Shown here in pieces: positions 34,100 through 42,686 of a stretch of DNA of 64,000 nt. The notes beneath the pieces were generated by a model, which had not been told where the DNA came from, searched no databases, and worked only from the letters and a program-made list of their open reading frames with translations. Source of the stretch: CALCHA01 sp035548175 (GTDB lineage Bacteria > Planctomycetota > Phycisphaerae > WQYP01); assembly GCA_035548175.1 (NCBI GenBank), contig DASZTO010000062.1, positions 47,304 to 111,303 of the forward strand, read 5' to 3'. Both the position numbers and the translations under genes were made by a program. How positions within the stretch are numbered: position 1 is the stretch's first letter; the number at the start of each line of letters is the position of its first letter.

Positions 34100-34825
34100 T
34101 CAAAAGTGATGCGCCGGCGCCTCCTCTGCCAGGCTCGCCCCCGCCGGCGCCTCCATACTTTCCGCACCTTCCGCGCGCACCTGGAACTTTCCCGCCGCCG
34201 CCGTGCTCAACGTCTGCTCGCCCCCGCGGGCCAGGACCACCCGCACTGCGTCGGCCTGCGCGTCCCGTTCCGCCACCTCCACTCGCGCCCCGGGCACGAG
34301 CCCGCTCGCCTCCACAAACTGCAAAAACCGAGGCTCCTGATCCAGCACACGTGCGATCCGCACCCTTATCCCCAGCGGGCAACTGACCAAGGTTTCCGCC
34401 GACACCGCCTGGACACCACCCCCTGCCGTGGGAATCGGGTCCCCATGCGGATCCACCTCCGGGTACCCCAAGAGCGCATCGATCCGGTCCAGCAGCTTGT
34501 CCGAAATGACATGCTCCAGTTCCTCGGCCTCTTCGTGAACCTCCGACCAATCCAGCCCCAGCACCTTTACCAGCAACAACTCCACCAGCCGATGGCGCCG
34601 CAAGACATGCAAGGCCAGTTGTTTGCCGGCCTCGGTCAGACGCACGCCCGCGCGAGGCGAATAATGGACCAGCCGCGCATCGGCCAAGGCCTTGACCATG
34701 GCCGTCGCCGTGCCGGGAACCACGGACATGATCGTCGCCAGCCGGCCCATCGCCACTTCGCCCGGCACCGCCTCCTGTTCAAGGTAGAGTTGCTTGAGGT
34801 AATTCTCGATCGTTCGGCTAGCCAT
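34100..34825 (-). CDS. mntR: DtxR/MntR-family metal-dependent transcriptional regulator
   Basis: A 241-residue protein. Residues 1-60 form the winged helix (MASRTIENYLKQLYLEQ, MGRLATIMSVVPGTATAMVK), followed by the metal-binding dimerisation domain (RRHRLVELLLVKVLGLDWSE, HEEAEELEHVISDKLLDRID with the His/Glu ligands) and a C-terminal FeoA-like SH3 domain. It is divergent from the Mn/Fe transporter gene mntH, with a GACAA-CGA-TTGTC palindrome in the shared upstream region, so it probably represses mntH in response to Mn or Fe. The start is the conserved MASRT. The metal specificity (Mn versus Fe) is inferred from the partner gene. Confidence 0.88.
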   Translation of the reverse strand: MASRTIENYLKQLYLEQEAVPGEVAMGRLATIMSVVPGTATAMVKALADARLVHYSPRAGVRLTEAGKQLALHVLRRHRLVELLLVKVLGLDWSEVHEEAEELEHVISDKLLDRIDALLGYPEVDPHGDPIPTAGGGVQAVSAETLVSCPLGIRVRIARVLDQEPRFLQFVEASGLVPGARVEVAERDAQADAVRVVLARGGEQTLSTAAAGKFQVRAEGAESMEAPAGASLAEEAPAHHF

Positions 34826-34875
34826 GACCGCTGGGCTCCACACGCCGCCTGCTGGCATGCTCTTTGATAGCACGA

Positions 34876-34903
34876 TTGACAACGATTGTCTAGCCGTTAT
34901 TCT
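34876..34903 (+). promoter_or_regulatory. mntH promoter with overlapping operator palindrome
   Basis: TTGACA (34876-34881), a 16-nt spacer and TATTCT (34898-34903). The -35 overlaps a perfect palindrome GACAA-CGA-TTGTC (34878-34890), a suitable site for the adjacent DtxR/MntR-family regulator, since binding would block the -35. Confidence 0.6.
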
Positions 34904-34942
34904 TATTTTGAGTCATCAAAATCCGCTCAGGGAAATTGCCAC

Positions 34943-36379
34943 GTGTCCTCAGAACCCGCCAAGACAGTTACCTCCTCGGCCCTCGTCCCGCAGTCCGCCT
35001 CCATCCCGCGCGCCGCCCCCGTCCCCCCGCGTGAAGGCCACGGCGAATCACTCCTCGAAGTTCGCGGCACCGTTCCCATCCCCCACCCGCGTGAAGGGTT
35101 TTTCCGCACCTGGCTCGCCTTCTCCGGACCGGCCCTCCTTGTTTCGGTCGGCTACATGGATCCCGGCAACTGGTCCACCGACCTTTCCGCCGGCGCCGAA
35201 TACCGCTACGCGCTCCTCTGGGTTGTGGCCCTCTCCAGCCTCATGGCGATCATTCTTCAGATTTGCGCCGCCAAGCTGGGGGTTGTGACCGGCAAGGATC
35301 TTGCCCGCGCTTCGCGCGATTACGCCCCGCGCTGGACCCGCTGGCCCAACTGGTTCACCACCGAGCTGGCCATCGCCGCCTGCGACCTCGCCGAAGTTCT
35401 CGGCTCCGCCGTCGCCATCCACCTGCTGTTCCCGCCCATTCCCCTCATCTTCGCCGTCGTGATCACCTCGGCTGATGTCCTTCTGCTCATCGCGCTTCAG
35501 GGTTTGGGATTCCGCAAAATCGAATCCTTCATCCTGATCCTCGTCTCCACCATCGCCGGATGCTACTTCATCGAGCTGTTCGTCTTCGGCCACGCCTACC
35601 GCGACGCCTCCGCCATCGGCACGTCGCTCTTCCAGCCGCGCTTCCCCGATCATCGCGCGCTGCTCATCGGCATTGGGATCATCGGGGCCACCGTGATGCC
35701 TCACAACCTCTACCTGCACAGCGCGATGGTGCAGACCCGAAAGCTTCAGAAAGACGATCACTCCATCCGCCGGGCGATCCGCTACAACGCGTTCGATTCC
35801 ACCGTTGCCCTCTCCCTGGCCTTTCTGGTGAATGCCGCCATTCTCATTCTCGCCGCCACGACTTTCTTCGGAAAGAGCGGCCTCACGTTTCCCGGCTCCA
35901 ACGGCCAGCCCGTCCCGATCGGCAACGACTGGATTCAAGGGGCCTTTCATACCCTTTCCCCGCTCCTGGGCGCCGGCGCCGCCAGCATCCTCTTTGCCAT
36001 CGCCCTGCTCGCCTCCGGCCAATCCTCCACCATTACGGGCACGCTCGCCGGCCAGGTCGTGATGGAAGGATTCATGTCCTGGAACATCCGCCCGTGGGTG
36101 CGCCGCCTCGTCACTCGCCTGCTCGCCATCCTTCCGGCCATCATTGTCATCGGATACTACGGCGACCAGCGGGTCAACGACCTGCTCAACTTCTCGCAGG
36201 TCATCCTGGGGCTGCAACTGCCTTTCGCCATGATCCCCTTGCTGATCTTCACCAGCAGCCGCCGTATCATGGGGCCTTACACCAACTCCCTTCCGCTAAA
36301 AATCGCCGGCTGGACTTCCGCCGTCCTTATCACCGCGTTGGACATGTATCTGATCATCACCTCGTTCACCAGTTCCTGA
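34943..36379 (+). CDS. mntH: NRAMP-family Mn2+/Fe2+:H+ symporter
   Basis: A 478-residue divalent-metal importer with 11-12 membrane helices. The metal site is in GYMDPGNWSTD (Asp73, Asn76) and the second signature MPHNLYLHSAM, near residue 252, supplies the selectivity Met. The GTG at 34943 fits the promoter ending at 34903 and has AGGGA upstream; an earlier frame start at 34886 would lie inside the promoter. The first 45 residues are a Pro/Ser-rich cytoplasmic extension, longer than in E. coli MntH. Expression is probably controlled by the divergent DtxR/MntR protein. The coding strand is strongly C-rich. Confidence 0.93.
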   Translation: MSSEPAKTVTSSALVPQSASIPRAAPVPPREGHGESLLEVRGTVPIPHPREGFFRTWLAFSGPALLVSVGYMDPGNWSTDLSAGAEYRYALLWVVALSSLMAIILQICAAKLGVVTGKDLARASRDYAPRWTRWPNWFTTELAIAACDLAEVLGSAVAIHLLFPPIPLIFAVVITSADVLLLIALQGLGFRKIESFILILVSTIAGCYFIELFVFGHAYRDASAIGTSLFQPRFPDHRALLIGIGIIGATVMPHNLYLHSAMVQTRKLQKDDHSIRRAIRYNAFDSTVALSLAFLVNAAILILAATTFFGKSGLTFPGSNGQPVPIGNDWIQGAFHTLSPLLGAGAASILFAIALLASGQSSTITGTLAGQVVMEGFMSWNIRPWVRRLVTRLLAILPAIIVIGYYGDQRVNDLLNFSQVILGLQLPFAMIPLLIFTSSRRIMGPYTNSLPLKIAGWTSAVLITALDMYLIITSFTSS

Positions 36380-36438
36380 GACGCTTGAGCGGCTCGTTCA
36401 TTGGTGCCTGGTCGCTCGTCATTTGCCCGGGTGGTTTC

Positions 36439-36873
36439 ATGTACGACACGATTCTGGTCACGCTCGGCGCCACGCCCTCCGACCGCAGCGTCATCGACCA
36501 CGTCCTCGCGCTGGCGAGTCTCTGCCACAGCAAGGTGGTGCTGCTGCACGTATGCGACGGCTGGGCGGCGCGCAAGTTCGGCGCCGAGGCGGTCAGCCCG
36601 GAGATCACCGAGGACCACGCCTATCTGGCCAAGACGCTGCGCGAGTTCGAGGAGGGCGGCATCCCCGCGCGCACGGAGCTGCTCTATGGCGAGCCCAAGC
36701 GCGAAATTCTCAAATGGGTGGCGGAGAATCCCTGCGACCTGATCGCCATGGGCACGCACGGCCACCGCCTGATCGGCGACCTGCTGTACGGCGCCACGGC
36801 CAGCCACATCCAGCATCGCGTGGACATCCCGGTGCTGCTGATCCGCGGCAAGTCCCCCGCCAACCCGGCGTGA
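36439..36873 (+). CDS. universal stress protein (UspA family)
   Basis: A 144-residue single-domain Usp, beginning YDTILVTLGATPSDRSVIDH. The C-terminal ATP-binding signature is present (LIAMGTHGHRLIGDLLYGAT, then VDIPVLLIR), so it probably binds ATP as in the MJ0577 group. It starts 59 nt after mntH on the same strand and may be co-transcribed. The ATG at 36439 has only a weak GGGTGG upstream; the longer open frame before it overlaps mntH in another frame and is rejected. Confidence 0.9.
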   Translation: MYDTILVTLGATPSDRSVIDHVLALASLCHSKVVLLHVCDGWAARKFGAEAVSPEITEDHAYLAKTLREFEEGGIPARTELLYGEPKREILKWVAENPCDLIAMGTHGHRLIGDLLYGATASHIQHRVDIPVLLIRGKSPANPA

Positions 36874-36915
36874 TCCTTCCTGAACAAATCCGCTTGCCCG
36901 CCGGTATCCCGAGTG

Positions 36916-36921
36916 TATACT
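36916..36921 (+). promoter_or_regulatory. putative -10/operator region of the GntR-ABC operon
   Basis: TATACT lies within GAGTGTATACTGTTATAGAA, 43 nt upstream of the GntR gene. The GTGTATAC...TATAG arrangement resembles sites of YtrA-type autoregulators, so promoter and operator may overlap. Confidence 0.5.
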
Positions 36922-36964
36922 GTTATAGAAGTGCAATCACTAAACCACTGACCGCTCGACCGCC

Positions 36965-37375
36965 ATGCTGCTTCGCATCGATCCATCCTCCGGCATCCCC
37001 ATCACCCGCCAGGTGATCGACCAGATTCGCGCCCGCTGCGCCGGCGGCATCCTCAAGGCCGGCGACCGGCTGCCCAGCGTCCGCGAACTTGCCCGCCAGC
37101 TGGCCATCAACCAGAACACGATCCTCAAGGCTTACGAGCGCCTCGCCGCCGAAGGCATCATCGACACCCGCCACGGGGAGGGCTCGTTCGTCGCGGAGTT
37201 CGCCGCCGGCAAACAGCTCAAACGTGAACGTGCCGTCCTCGAAGAGGATCTCGAACGAGTCCTCCGCCACGCGCTGGTCCTCGGCCTATCCGAATCCGAC
37301 CTTCAGGCGCTTTTCCAGGAGACGCTCGACCGCATCGCCCCCCGAGACGTTGCCCCCACCCGGAGATCCCGCTGA
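36965..37375 (+). CDS. GntR-family transcriptional regulator (YtrA type)
   Basis: A 136-residue regulator: a winged helix-turn-helix (LRIDPSSGIPITRQVIDQI, LPSVRELARQLAINQNTILK, AYERLAAEGIIDTRHGEGSF) plus a short helical C-terminus without a large ligand domain, as in the YtrA subfamily. Such genes typically autoregulate an ABC transporter operon, and here the ABC ATPase gene begins at the last base of the stop codon (TGATG at 37373). A TATAC-containing element lies upstream. The inducing signal is unknown; YtrA relatives often sense cell-envelope stress. Confidence 0.9.
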   Translation: MLLRIDPSSGIPITRQVIDQIRARCAGGILKAGDRLPSVRELARQLAINQNTILKAYERLAAEGIIDTRHGEGSFVAEFAAGKQLKRERAVLEEDLERVLRHALVLGLSESDLQALFQETLDRIAPRDVAPTRRSR

Positions 37376-38349
37376 TGAACGCTCCCCCCGAGACCGCCCC
37401 CATGCCTCCCGCGCCCATCACCGCCGCCGCGCTCGATGACGCTCCGCCCCCGCCGCCGCTCGCCATCGAGCTCGCGAACGTCCACAAATCTTTCGGCCGC
37501 AGTGCGGTTCTGGCGGGTGTCGATCTGCACGTCCCCGCCGGAAAAACCTATGCGTTTCTCGGGCGCAACGGCGCGGGCAAAACCACCACCATTCGCATGC
37601 TGATGGGGCTGCTGCATCCGGAAGTCGGCGAGATTCAGGTGCTGGGCATGTCGCCGCGGAAGGAGGCGCTGGCCATTCGGCGTGATGTGGGCTATCTCGC
37701 CGAGGATCAGGAGATGTGGGGCTGGATGAAAGTGCGCGAGATTCTGAGCTTCATCGCACCGTTTTATCCGACGTGGGACTGGCCTTACGCCCAGCAGCTC
37801 GTGCAGCAATTCGCCCTTGCGCCCGAGGCGAACATCAAGCATCTTTCGAAGGGCCAGAACGTTCGCCTGGGGCTGCTGCTGGCGCTGGCCCATCGGCCGA
37901 AGCTGGTGATCCTCGACGATCCCGCGCTGGGCCTCGATCCGATCATGCGCAAGGAATTTCTGCGCGACATCGTGGAACATCTCCAGGGGCGGAACGTCTC
38001 GGTGTTTTTCAGTTCGCATCTGCTCTATGAGGTGGAGCCGGTGGCGGACATCATCGGCATCCTCGACCACGGCAAAATCGTCTGCGAATCCCCCACCGAT
38101 GCCCTCCGCGAAAACGTTCGCCAGTTCCTCCTTCCCGCGGAGGCGTGGAAGCGGCTCGGCGCGGACATCCCCGGCGTCCTGGACGTTCAACCCGATGGCC
38201 CGCGCCGCGCCGTCATAGTCGCCAACGCCCGCGCCGCCCGCCCTCTGCTCGCCGGGGCCGCACTTGAAGAAATCCCCCTCAACCTCGACGAAATCTTCCA
38301 AGCGTACGTCATCGGATCCCAAAACCGCTCCGCGGGAGACGCCCCGTGA
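37375..38349 (+). CDS. ABC transporter ATP-binding protein
   Basis: A 324-residue ATPase. Walker A is GRNGAGKTT near residue 63, the signature is LSKGQNVRLGLLLALA and Walker B is LVILDDPALGLDP. An N-terminal extension of 30 residues (Pro/Ala-rich) precedes the first strand, and a C-terminal domain of about 90 residues follows the H-loop (FFSSHLLYE). It resembles the CcmA/NatA-like partners of ABC-2 permeases. It overlaps the GntR gene by one base and the permease gene by four (GTGA), so the three are translationally coupled. The substrate is unknown. Confidence 0.92.
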   Translation: MNAPPETAPMPPAPITAAALDDAPPPPPLAIELANVHKSFGRSAVLAGVDLHVPAGKTYAFLGRNGAGKTTTIRMLMGLLHPEVGEIQVLGMSPRKEALAIRRDVGYLAEDQEMWGWMKVREILSFIAPFYPTWDWPYAQQLVQQFALAPEANIKHLSKGQNVRLGLLLALAHRPKLVILDDPALGLDPIMRKEFLRDIVEHLQGRNVSVFFSSHLLYEVEPVADIIGILDHGKIVCESPTDALRENVRQFLLPAEAWKRLGADIPGVLDVQPDGPRRAVIVANARAARPLLAGAALEEIPLNLDEIFQAYVIGSQNRSAGDAP

Positions 38350-39809
38350 ACTACTTCCGCGCCCTGCTCTGGAAAGAATCCCGCGAGAACCTGCCCCGCC
38401 TGCTTGGCCTTCTCGTCGCTTACGCGTTTCTCACGACCCTTATCGCCGCGTCCCGTGACCTCGACACCGTGCAATTCGGCGTCCTCGTCCTGACCCTGTT
38501 CGCTCCCGCGCTGGTCGCCTTTGGCATCCTCTCCAACGAACGGTGGCGTCATACACAGATGTTCCTCCACGCCCTGCCGGTGCGCCCGCGCACCTTTATC
38601 GCCGCCAAATGGTTCTGGGGTTTGCTGACCGCGCTGCTCCCGCCGCTACTCGTGGTCGCGGGAGCCTCGCTCCTCTGGCATTTCGGCCCCGAAGACCGAT
38701 ACGCACTCCGTGCCGGCCCCTGGGCTTGTCAGATCGCAAGCACCGCCGCCCTCGTCTACACCTGGACCCTCTTCGCCGGCGCTGCCGCACGCGATCAACG
38801 CCGGTGCCTGGCCGGCATCGCCATGCTGCTGCTCGCCAACTTCGCCATCCTGCTCGCCGGCGGATTCGGCGGCGGCCCCCTCCCGTACGTTGTGCTTCCC
38901 TGGTTCGCCGCCTTTGGCGCGGACGATTTCGGCCGCGCGATCGCGCCCGGCTCCATCGCCCTCATTCAGGTCTGCGCCTGCCTGGTTCTCACGCCCTTGG
39001 CCATCCTGCTGTGGTCGCGCCGCCATGCCGGCCTGCCTGCCCGGCGAGCTTCCCTCGATCTTCCCCGCGCCACGGCGGCACGGATCCGCCCGCACAGCTG
39101 GCGCACCCCCATCGTCACCAAGGCGTGGCGCGAGGTGCGCGTCCCGGTCGTTCTCCTCGCGGCCGTCATCACACTCCCCTTGCCGATCGCCGTGCTCCTG
39201 AAAATCGGGCGTCCTTTGCTCATGGACCCCGATCTCGTCGTCGTGGCCGCGACTGAATTCGGTTACCTCGGCGCCCTCTTCGCCGCGGTTGGCCTGGGCG
39301 CGCGCCTCGGCGCCACCCAATCCGCCAGCCCTGACGCGTTCTGGTTCTCACGCCCCATCCCCGCCGCCCGCTACTTCTGGCACCACGCCCTGACTGACCT
39401 CCTCGCGCTCGCCGTTCTCCTGGCCAGCCCCATCCTCGTCGCCCGTCTCGTCGCCCGATTCCTCCCGGCAGAGGTGGAAGGCGCCGGGTTGAGTTTCGGA
39501 ATTGAACTTCCGTCGATGCTTGCCGGCGTCCTCCTTCTGACCATCCCCCTCATCTACTTTGTCAGCATGCTCCTGGGCGCCCTGACACGCAGCCGCGTTC
39601 TCGCCGCCGCCGGCGCCGTCGCGTTCTCCATCGGCTGGGCCGTCATGCTCCCTCTCCTGTTTGAAGGTTCAGAGATGCCCTACGATCTGCACACCGCGAC
39701 GGCGGGATTTTTCGGCACCCTCTTTCTGGTCGTGGTCGCCGCCACCCTCGCCCGCCTCTTTTTCGAACACACCCCCTTCTCCCGCCACCGCACGGGAGAA
39801 GCCACATGA
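38346..39809 (+). CDS. ABC transporter permease (ABC-2-like)
   Basis: A 487-residue membrane protein with about 11-12 hydrophobic segments, beginning NYFRALLWKESRENLPRLLG, the usual entry of YtrC/ABC-2 permeases (short amphipathic lead with a WKE motif). Gly/Ala-rich helices such as ALLPPLLVVAGASLLWHFG and LLVGTA-like segments continue to FLVVVAATLARLFFE near the C-terminus. The GTG start at 38346 overlaps the ATPase stop. It forms an export complex with the preceding ATPase and is regulated by the GntR protein. What it moves is not evident. Confidence 0.88.
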   Translation: MNYFRALLWKESRENLPRLLGLLVAYAFLTTLIAASRDLDTVQFGVLVLTLFAPALVAFGILSNERWRHTQMFLHALPVRPRTFIAAKWFWGLLTALLPPLLVVAGASLLWHFGPEDRYALRAGPWACQIASTAALVYTWTLFAGAAARDQRRCLAGIAMLLLANFAILLAGGFGGGPLPYVVLPWFAAFGADDFGRAIAPGSIALIQVCACLVLTPLAILLWSRRHAGLPARRASLDLPRATAARIRPHSWRTPIVTKAWREVRVPVVLLAAVITLPLPIAVLLKIGRPLLMDPDLVVVAATEFGYLGALFAAVGLGARLGATQSASPDAFWFSRPIPAARYFWHHALTDLLALAVLLASPILVARLVARFLPAEVEGAGLSFGIELPSMLAGVLLLTIPLIYFVSMLLGALTRSRVLAAAGAVAFSIGWAVMLPLLFEGSEMPYDLHTATAGFFGTLFLVVVAATLARLFFEHTPFSRHRTGEAT

Positions 39810-39832
39810 GCCCCCCGCCTCATTGAAGCCCA

Positions 39833-39884
39833 GCCGCCCTTCTTCTCCGCGGCCTCCGCCTCCTCCGCGTCTCTGCGCCAAAAT
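39833..39884. repeat. CTCCGCGTCTCTGCGCC-type intergenic repeat
   Basis: TTCTCCGCGGCCTCCGCCTC followed by CTCCGCGTCTCTGCGCC is the C-rich strand counterpart of the GGCGCAGAGACGCGGAG repeats found between genes in many bacteria and related to the CACGGAG family here. Confidence 0.5.
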
Positions 39885-39949
39885 CATCGGACCGCTCGCC
39901 AAGGCACAGCGCCGCTTCACCGCCCGCACGCCGCCCGCGGAATCCCCGC

Positions 39950-39955
39950 TATAAT
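39950..39955 (+). promoter_or_regulatory. putative -10 element of the cation antiporter gene
   Basis: A perfect TATAAT within CCGCTATAATCCTCC, 79 nt upstream of the GTG start. No matching -35 is visible. Confidence 0.5.
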
Positions 39956-40034
39956 CCTCCATCGCGCCGCCGGCTCGCTCCCGCGGCCCCGCATTCTCCG
40001 CGCCTCCACAGCGCGACACCATGGCGAGGTCCGC

Positions 40035-41912
40035 GTGTCCGAATCCGTTCTCCTCCAGCTTGCCGCCATCCTCATTCTGGGCATCGCCACCCAATGGTTC
40101 GCCTGGCGCGCCCACCTGCCGGCCATCCTGCTGCTGCTGACCGTCGGGCTCCTCGCCGGCCCGGGTTCCGCATGGCTGGCGCACCTCGGCTATCTCCAGG
40201 CCCCGCTGCTCGAACCCGACCGGCTCTTCGGCGACCTGTTGCTGCCGGCCGTCTCGCTCTCCGTCGCCCTCATCCTTTTCGAAGGCGGGCTCACGCTCTC
40301 GCTGGCCGAGCACTCCGCGGCTTCGGGCGTCATCTGGCTGCTGGTCACGCTGGGAGCGGCGATCACCTTCGGCTTCACCGCCCCCGCCGCGCATTATCTG
40401 CTGGGGCTGCACTGGCGGATCGCCATCCTGCTGGCCGCGATCCTCATCGTCACCGGACCGACGGTCATCGGCCCGCTCCTGCGCCATGTGCGGCCTTCAG
40501 GCAAGGCGGGGCTGGTGCTCAAGTGGGAAGGCATCATCATCGATCCGGTCGGCGCGATGATCGCGGTGCTGGTGTTTGAAATCCTTTCGTCCGGGCAGCT
40601 CGACGCCTGGCCCATCGTGCGCACGGTGCTGATCACCCTTCTGGTGGGCACGGCGGCGGGGCTGCTGGGCGCGGGCGCGATCATTCTCTCCTTCCATCGC
40701 CACTGGGTGCCCGATTTCCTGCACAACGCCTTCACGCTGGTGGCGGTGCTGGCGGTCTTCGCGGGGGCCAACACGCTGCAGCACGAGTCCGGCCTGTTCG
40801 CCACCATCATCATGGGGCTGGTGCTGGCCAACCAGAAAATCGTCAACGTCCACCACGTCATGGAATTCAAGGAAAGCCTTACCATCCTCCTGATCTCCGG
40901 CCTGTTCATCGTCCTGGGCGCCCGCCTGCAACCGGAGCAGCTCGCCATGGTGCCCTGGGCGCGCATGGCGCTCTTCCTGGCGGTGCTGATTCTGCTGGCC
41001 CGGCCCGTCGCGGTCTTCGTGTGTACGCTGTTTTCCTCGCTGACCTGGGCGGAGCGGACGTTCATCGCGCTGTTGGCCCCGCGCGGAATCGTGGCGGCAT
41101 CCGTCGCCTCGGTCTTCGCCCTGCGCCTTACCGACGAACATGCGTTTTCCGGCGCCGAGACCCTGGTGCCCATCACCTTCGCCACGATCATCGGCACGGT
41201 CACGATTTACGGCCTGACCGCCGCGGCCGTGGCGCGCCGGCTGGGCCTCTCGCAACCCGGCACGCAGGGTTTTCTCATCGCCGGCGCGGGCCCCTTCGAA
41301 CGCGCCCTGGCCGCCGCCCTGCACGCCGAACACGCCAACGTGCTGGTCGTCGACACCAACCGGGCGCAAATCTCCGCGGCCCGCCTGGAGGGCCTTCCCG
41401 TTCTCTACGGCTCGGTGCTTTCCACATTCGTCATCGAGCAGACGCAGCTCTCGCCGATCGGGCGGTTTCTGGCGCTCACGCCCAATGACGAAGTCAACGC
41501 CCTCGCGGTGATGCAGTTTCAGCGCGCCTTCTCCCGCACCGAGGTCTACCAGCTTCCGCCCTCCCCGCGCTCGACGGCACGGGAAGAAAAGATCGGCTGG
41601 GAACTCCGCGGCCGCGTGCTTTTCGGCCCGGAGCTCACCTACGCCCGCCTGGAGGAGCGAGTCGCCGCCGGGTATGTCATCAAAAAGACGCCGATCACGG
41701 CCGATTTTTCGTTCGAGCGGTTCAAGGCCCTGTATGCCGGCGAAGCCACGCCGCTGTTCGTCAAAACCGAAACCGGCGACATTCTCCTGGCCACCACCGA
41801 CGCCCCGCTGAAACCGCGCCCCGGCCAGACGCTCTTCTCGCTGGCGCCTCCCAAAGCCACCCCCCTTCAACCGACGCCGCAATCCACCGTCGCCCCCGCA
41901 ATCCCCATTTAA
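40035..41912 (+). CDS. monovalent cation:proton antiporter with RCK (TrkA) domain
   Basis: A 625-residue CPA-family exchanger. Residues 1-390 form about 12 membrane helices with LILFEGGLTLSL, TGPTVIGPLLRHVRPSG and EGIIIDPVGAMIAVLVFE, the last containing the ion-binding Asp typical of NhaP-like CPA1 exchangers. A TrkA-N-like Rossmann domain follows (FLIAGAGPFERALAAALHA near 414, VLVVDTN), then a probable TrkA-C region near 530-605. The fusion suggests control by nucleotides or ligands. It exchanges Na+ or K+ for H+; the ion is not decided by sequence. The start GTG 40035 is preceded by GCGAGG. Confidence 0.92.
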   Translation: MSESVLLQLAAILILGIATQWFAWRAHLPAILLLLTVGLLAGPGSAWLAHLGYLQAPLLEPDRLFGDLLLPAVSLSVALILFEGGLTLSLAEHSAASGVIWLLVTLGAAITFGFTAPAAHYLLGLHWRIAILLAAILIVTGPTVIGPLLRHVRPSGKAGLVLKWEGIIIDPVGAMIAVLVFEILSSGQLDAWPIVRTVLITLLVGTAAGLLGAGAIILSFHRHWVPDFLHNAFTLVAVLAVFAGANTLQHESGLFATIIMGLVLANQKIVNVHHVMEFKESLTILLISGLFIVLGARLQPEQLAMVPWARMALFLAVLILLARPVAVFVCTLFSSLTWAERTFIALLAPRGIVAASVASVFALRLTDEHAFSGAETLVPITFATIIGTVTIYGLTAAAVARRLGLSQPGTQGFLIAGAGPFERALAAALHAEHANVLVVDTNRAQISAARLEGLPVLYGSVLSTFVIEQTQLSPIGRFLALTPNDEVNALAVMQFQRAFSRTEVYQLPPSPRSTAREEKIGWELRGRVLFGPELTYARLEERVAAGYVIKKTPITADFSFERFKALYAGEATPLFVKTETGDILLATTDAPLKPRPGQTLFSLAPPKATPLQPTPQSTVAPAIPI

Positions 41913-41930
41913 CCGTCTTCGCGGCGTGAA

Positions 41931-42599
41931 TCACTCCTCCAGCAGCTCGCGCTTCCAGCGCACGCTCAGCTCCGGCACCGCGGCCAGCGCACCGGCACGC
42001 TCCCGATCCCGCGCCCGGCCGTACATCGCCTCCAGCGCCTTGATCACCGTCCACCCGGGCTGCCGCCGTTCGATCATCCGCACCCCCATCCCCGGCCGCG
42101 CCATGCCCTCGCGCAGCACGCGCAAATACCATCCGCCCCACCCGTTCTCGTGCACCATCTTCACGATGTGCGGCTGAAGCAGGCGGCGCGCCAGCTTGAA
42201 GCATGGCTGCCGCGGCTGGGTGACCTGGAGGATCACGCCCGCCTCGCCGCCCACCTCCCACACATCTGCGATGCAGACCGAGTCATCCGAAAATCCGCGC
42301 ACCGTGAAGTTCTCGCCAAAGGCCCCGTAGGAAAGATCCCCGATGCCCAGCCGCTCGCGCCAGGCGGGGTAATGCCCCCCGTCATAAGCCAGCACCACGT
42401 TGTCCGGGCCGCCATGATTCTCGAGGTCGGCCTGCGCGTCGCCTGCGATGCCGCCGGATGTCACCCGGACCGGTTCCGGGGCGGTCTCCTTGATGATGCC
42501 GCTGGTCCAGAAGGGATGCCGGTAATCCACGCGCACATTGGCCGGCATGCACAGACGCTGGACCTTGCCGACCTGAATGCTCAGCAGTTCGCCTTCCAT
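41931..42599 (-). CDS. MOSC-domain protein (YiiM-like)
   Basis: A 222-residue MOSC-domain protein. Features are MEGELLSIQVGKVQRL at the start, GGIAGDAQADLENHGGPDNVVLAYDGGHY (the region after MOSC strand 2), YGAFGENFTVRGFSDD, VILQVTQPRQPCFKLARRL with the conserved Cys, and a C-terminal 3-alpha domain. This matches the YiiM group, linked in E. coli to molybdenum-dependent N-hydroxylated base resistance. An in-frame ATG at 42611 is an alternative start. It is convergent with the antiporter gene and divergent from the MFS gene. Confidence 0.9.
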   Translation of the reverse strand: MEGELLSIQVGKVQRLCMPANVRVDYRHPFWTSGIIKETAPEPVRVTSGGIAGDAQADLENHGGPDNVVLAYDGGHYPAWRERLGIGDLSYGAFGENFTVRGFSDDSVCIADVWEVGGEAGVILQVTQPRQPCFKLARRLLQPHIVKMVHENGWGGWYLRVLREGMARPGMGVRMIERRQPGWTVIKALEAMYGRARDRERAGALAAVPELSVRWKRELLEE

Positions 42600-42628
42600 C
42601 GCAACTCTCATCCGGGGTCTGGGACGGC

Positions 42629-42634
42629 TACAAT
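42629..42634 (+). promoter_or_regulatory. putative -10 element of the MFS gene
   Basis: TACAAT in GGCTACAATGCTACC, 52 nt upstream of the ATG at 42687. No -35 element is evident. Confidence 0.4.
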
Positions 42635-42686
42635 GCTACCCCCAGCGATGGGCTCTTGTCCGCGCGCTTTCCGGATTTCCTCGCCC

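Noticed and set aside
30146..34867. Plus-strand open frame of 1573 codons opposite smc
   Set aside because: It is an antisense shadow of smc and the MntR-like gene, produced by high GC content; the translation is Gly/Phe/Ala-biased without domain signatures.
35560..36438. Long frame joined to the universal stress protein
   Set aside because: It overlaps mntH in another frame; the Usp domain starts cleanly at the ATG at 36439.
42150..42686. N-terminal extension of the MFS exporter
   Set aside because: Antisense to the MOSC gene; the MFS sequence begins at MSNLDPEDRY.
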